From NCBI GenBank assembly GCA_024762375.1, contig JANTHQ010000011.1, positions 1 through 15,461 on the forward strand: a stretch of 15,461 nt of DNA, given 5' to 3'. The notes under the pieces are model-generated. The model did not search any database, was not told the origin of the DNA, and saw only the letters and a list, made by a program, of their open reading frames with translations. Shown here piece after piece: positions 13,666-15,461 of this stretch (the stretch's first letter is position 1; the number at the start of each line of letters is the position of its first letter). The translations under genes and the position numbers were made by a program. The stretch comes from Anaerolineaceae bacterium (GTDB taxonomy: Bacteria > Chloroflexota > Anaerolineae > 4572-78).

Positions 13666-14856
13666 CTAATCCTCCAGCCAGCGGCGCAACTGGTTGAGTG
13701 AATGCGCTGTCAGCCACGAAACCGCCGTTTCGCCGGTGTATGCGTGCCGGAACGAGCGCACACGGGTTGAATCTCCGTGTGCAATGGCGACTACTGCCAT
13801 CGTGGCTTCAGTGTTCGGTGCGGGGAACGACAGAATGCTCATACCCACCGTGTTTTCACTGCTGATGCGCTGTGCCACCGATAACGCCTGCGCTTCCGGG
13901 TCGTCACCGGTTGCGCCCAATTCCCCAATAGCGGTTTCAGTGTTCGCAAATGGTTTCTGCTCGGCGATGATATTTGCATAACCGCCCATCGCCAATTCCT
14001 GCGCCGGATTGCCATCCAGCGCGGTATCCACAGTGGCCAGCATCAAATGCCGGTTTTGCATCTGCTCGCCGATAACGCCCGCCAGCGTTTTTCCATCCAC
14101 CCCAAAAATTAAGTTACCCAACCGCCGCCGAATTTCCGCTTCCACCGGTGCGATGAGCGCGTCCGCTTCCGCCTCGGTGGCGGCTTTGGCGGTGATGCGC
14201 ACATCCACCACCCCGATGTGTGCCGCCAGCCCGACGGTGGGATTGTGCAGCCGCATCAGGTCGTCAATTTCGCGGTCGATATTGCTTTCGCCGATGCCGC
14301 AGGTGTGCAGAATGCGCGCTTTGATGAGTTGTTGCGCGCCGGCTTTCTTTTTCAGATATGGGATGACGGCGTGTTCCATCAGATATTCCAGCTCGCGCGG
14401 CACACCGGGCAGGCAGATGATGCTGCCGTGGTCGGTTTCCACAATGAACGATGGCGCCGTGCCCACCGGGTTTTCGATGGGGATTGCGCCTTCGGGGAGC
14501 CACGCCTGCCGTTTGTTATTTTCGCCCATGGTGCGCCCAAATTTGGCGAATCGCGCCGCGATTTGCGCTTCCAGTTCCGGGCTGTAAACCAATTTGCGGT
14601 CGGTGGCTTTGGCGGCGCCCTGCCGCGTCACATCGTCCACCGTCGGCCCCAACCCCCCCGAAACGATGACAAAATCCACACGGGTCAGCGCGTGGCGCAA
14701 CACCTCGGCGATGCGGTCTTCATTGTCGCCCACAGTGGATTTATAGTGCAAATTCAGTCCGATTTCGCGCAGCATGCGAGCAATTTTCACCGAGTTGGTG
14801 TCCACAATTTCGCCCAACAGCAATTCGGTTCCGGTCAAAACGATTTCTGCTTTCAT
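13666..14856 (-). CDS. cinA: CinA-like protein with degenerate C-terminal amidase domain
   Basis: The protein has 396 residues; typical CinA has about 410-420. Residues 1-170 are the MoaB/COG1058-type domain, with LTGTELLLGE (7-16), GGLGPTVDDVT (67-77), NPVGTAPSF (129-137) and LPGVPRELEYL (149-159) all conserved. In known CinA this part acts as an ADP-ribose pyrophosphatase. A middle region (175-255) leads to the C-terminal domain (from about 258), which in family members is a nicotinamide-nucleotide amidase (PncC). Here the usual AESCTGG is replaced by VDTALDG (275-281), and no GxAGPGG loop is seen (FPAPNTE at 344-350 instead). The amidase is therefore probably inactive. ATG 14856 has GGAG 7 nt upstream. 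It is a single gene with its own promoter and is convergent to the kinase. Confidence 0.88.
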   Translation of the reverse strand: MKAEIVLTGTELLLGEIVDTNSVKIARMLREIGLNLHYKSTVGDNEDRIAEVLRHALTRVDFVIVSGGLGPTVDDVTRQGAAKATDRKLVYSPELEAQIAARFAKFGRTMGENNKRQAWLPEGAIPIENPVGTAPSFIVETDHGSIICLPGVPRELEYLMEHAVIPYLKKKAGAQQLIKARILHTCGIGESNIDREIDDLMRLHNPTVGLAAHIGVVDVRITAKAATEAEADALIAPVEAEIRRRLGNLIFGVDGKTLAGVIGEQMQNRHLMLATVDTALDGNPAQELAMGGYANIIAEQKPFANTETAIGELGATGDDPEAQALSVAQRISSENTVGMSILSFPAPNTEATMAVVAIAHGDSTRVRSFRHAYTGETAVSWLTAHSLNQLRRWLED

Positions 14857-14878
14857 ATAGGTTCTCCAATGATGTAGT

Positions 14879-14917
14879 GTAAAATTGCATTTTACGGCTT
14901 TCGGGGGGAAGGGGCAA
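14879..14917 (-). promoter_or_regulatory. cinA promoter overlapped by a 17-bp palindrome
   Basis: On the minus strand TTGCCC (14917-14912) and TAAAAT (14894-14889, 5 of 6) are 17 bp apart. The -10 lies inside the perfect inverted repeat GTAAAAT-TGC-ATTTTAC (14879-14895), a likely operator position. The predicted start near 14882 leaves a leader of about 25 nt. Confidence 0.55.
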
Positions 14918-14925
14918 AATGCGCA

Positions 14926-15021
14926 ATCAGCCGTCAGTTTTCAGTGGCCAGTTTAAAGTTGCAGGTCTCACGTTCGCGTTTTCCCGCATCACGTTTCCCG
15001 CAGGACAAATGACCAATAACC
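14926..15021 (+). repeat. Intergenic mosaic repeat, copy D
   Basis: This stretch holds AATCAGCCGTCAG (14925-14937), AAAGTTGCAGG (14955-14965), TCTCAC (14966-14971), two TTTCCCGCA words (14981-14989 and 14994-15002), and CAAATGACCAATAACC (15006-15021). Copy C has the same TTGCAGG, TCTCAC and CAAATGAC words in the same order. It fills most of the gap between the cinA promoter and the ATPase promoter. Confidence 0.6.
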
Positions 15022-15042
15022 GTTATGTCATCTTGGGTTCAA

Positions 15043-15071
15043 TTGACAATAAATTATGATTATGTTATATT
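15043..15071 (+). promoter_or_regulatory. Sigma70-type promoter of the AAA ATPase gene
   Basis: A perfect TTGACA (15043-15048) and TATATT (15066-15071, 5 of 6) are 17 bp apart. The predicted start near 15078 coincides with AGGA (15078-15081), so the leader would be only about 11 nt. Confidence 0.68.
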
Positions 15072-15088
15072 CATTACAGGAAAATAAT

Positions 15089-15461
15089 ATGTCAAGTTTA
15101 ACACAGGTCGAAGAACTGAATATCCTCACGCGGGCAAAATATCCGCTGCTGTACATCGTTTCATGGGAAGAACGCCGCATCGAGGATATTTTGCGGCAGG
15201 TGGCGGCGAACCGGCGCAAGCAGTTGTATCTGTGGACGCTGACCAATGGCATCGTCCATGTGGATGCCCCAAACACCGCCATCGACCCCGGCACGCGCAA
15301 CCCGCTCAACGCGCTCGATGCCATCAGCCAGTCGCAGGAAGCGGCGATTTTTGTGCTGAAAGACTTTCACACGCTGCTCACCCCGCAAGCAGGGCCGGAG
15401 CACATCGTTACGGTCCGAAAGCTGCGCGATATCATCAATCAGTTGAAAGAAAGCCGGAAAA
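15089..15461 (+). CDS. AAA-family ATPase, Ycf46-like, N-terminal part
   Basis: Only the first 124 codons are inside the window. The N-terminus (ELNILTRAKYPLLYIVSWEE), the middle WTLTNGIV, and the segment IFVLKDFHTLLTP followed by RKLRDIINQLKESRK match the region that precedes the Walker A motif in Ycf46-like AAA ATPases of cyanobacteria, algal plastids and Chloroflexota. The ATPase core itself is beyond the edge, so Walker motifs cannot be checked. Roles of the family are poorly known; cyanobacterial relatives are linked to stress or carbon-limitation responses. ATG 15089 has AGGA 7 nt upstream and a strong promoter close by. The gene is divergent from cinA, with repeat copy D between them. 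Confidence 0.78.
   Translation, partial: MSSLTQVEELNILTRAKYPLLYIVSWEERRIEDILRQVAANRRKQLYLWTLTNGIVHVDAPNTAIDPGTRNPLNALDAISQSQEAAIFVLKDFHTLLTPQAGPEHIVTVRKLRDIINQLKESRK

Overview
The window is ordinary-looking bacterial chromosome of moderately high G+C content. It most resembles a member of the Chloroflexota (Anaerolineae-like). The clues are a DnaE with a proline-rich linker before its C-terminal domain, a FecR-type membrane protein paired with a GT-C glycosyltransferase, an uncharacterised protein with tandem Cys/His motifs, a MazF-type toxin next to an antitoxin of a kind I associate with cyanobacteria and Chloroflexota, and intergenic regions built from short repeated 'words'. This assignment is an inference from protein style. 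There is no rRNA, tRNA, CRISPR array, insertion sequence or recognisable phage gene.

Layout. At the left edge a GT-C (GT39/PMT_2-like) membrane glycosyltransferase is read leftwards and cut by the window edge. Divergent from it is a two-gene toxin-antitoxin operon (615-1200) with a near-consensus promoter. It ends 1 bp from a convergent TPR membrane protein. That protein is the last of four leftward genes, 5865 to 1202: fecR-like, GT39-like, HD-domain (p)ppGpp-hydrolase-like, TPR. The first two are translationally coupled. The other two follow gaps of about 110 nt that are filled with mosaic repeats. A strong promoter with a 10-bp inverted repeat at the predicted +1 starts the fecR-GT39 unit. 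Back to back with it, a matching promoter drives a zinc-ribbon protein (6108-6803) that has its own terminator. A convergent gene (7571-6861) encodes a protein with a duplicated CxxC/CxxH module, and its leader carries a terminator-like hairpin just before the start codon.

The right half is housekeeping: dnaE (7881-11618, DNA polymerase III alpha) followed after 9 bp by a soluble two-GAF histidine kinase (11628-13496). Convergent to these is cinA (14856-13666), whose C-terminal amidase domain looks degenerate. Divergent from cinA, a Ycf46-like AAA ATPase starts at 15089 and runs off the right edge.

The most unusual feature is a family of four short intergenic mosaics (about 2184-2290, 2849-2949, 5957-6061 and 14926-15021) that share modules such as TTGCAGGGT, TCTCAC, GRGATA tandems and GACGAATGAC. 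Next in interest are the dnaE-kinase operon, the duplicated Cys/His protein with its attenuator-like leader, the degenerate CinA, and the operator-like repeat at the start of the fecR-glycosyltransferase operon.
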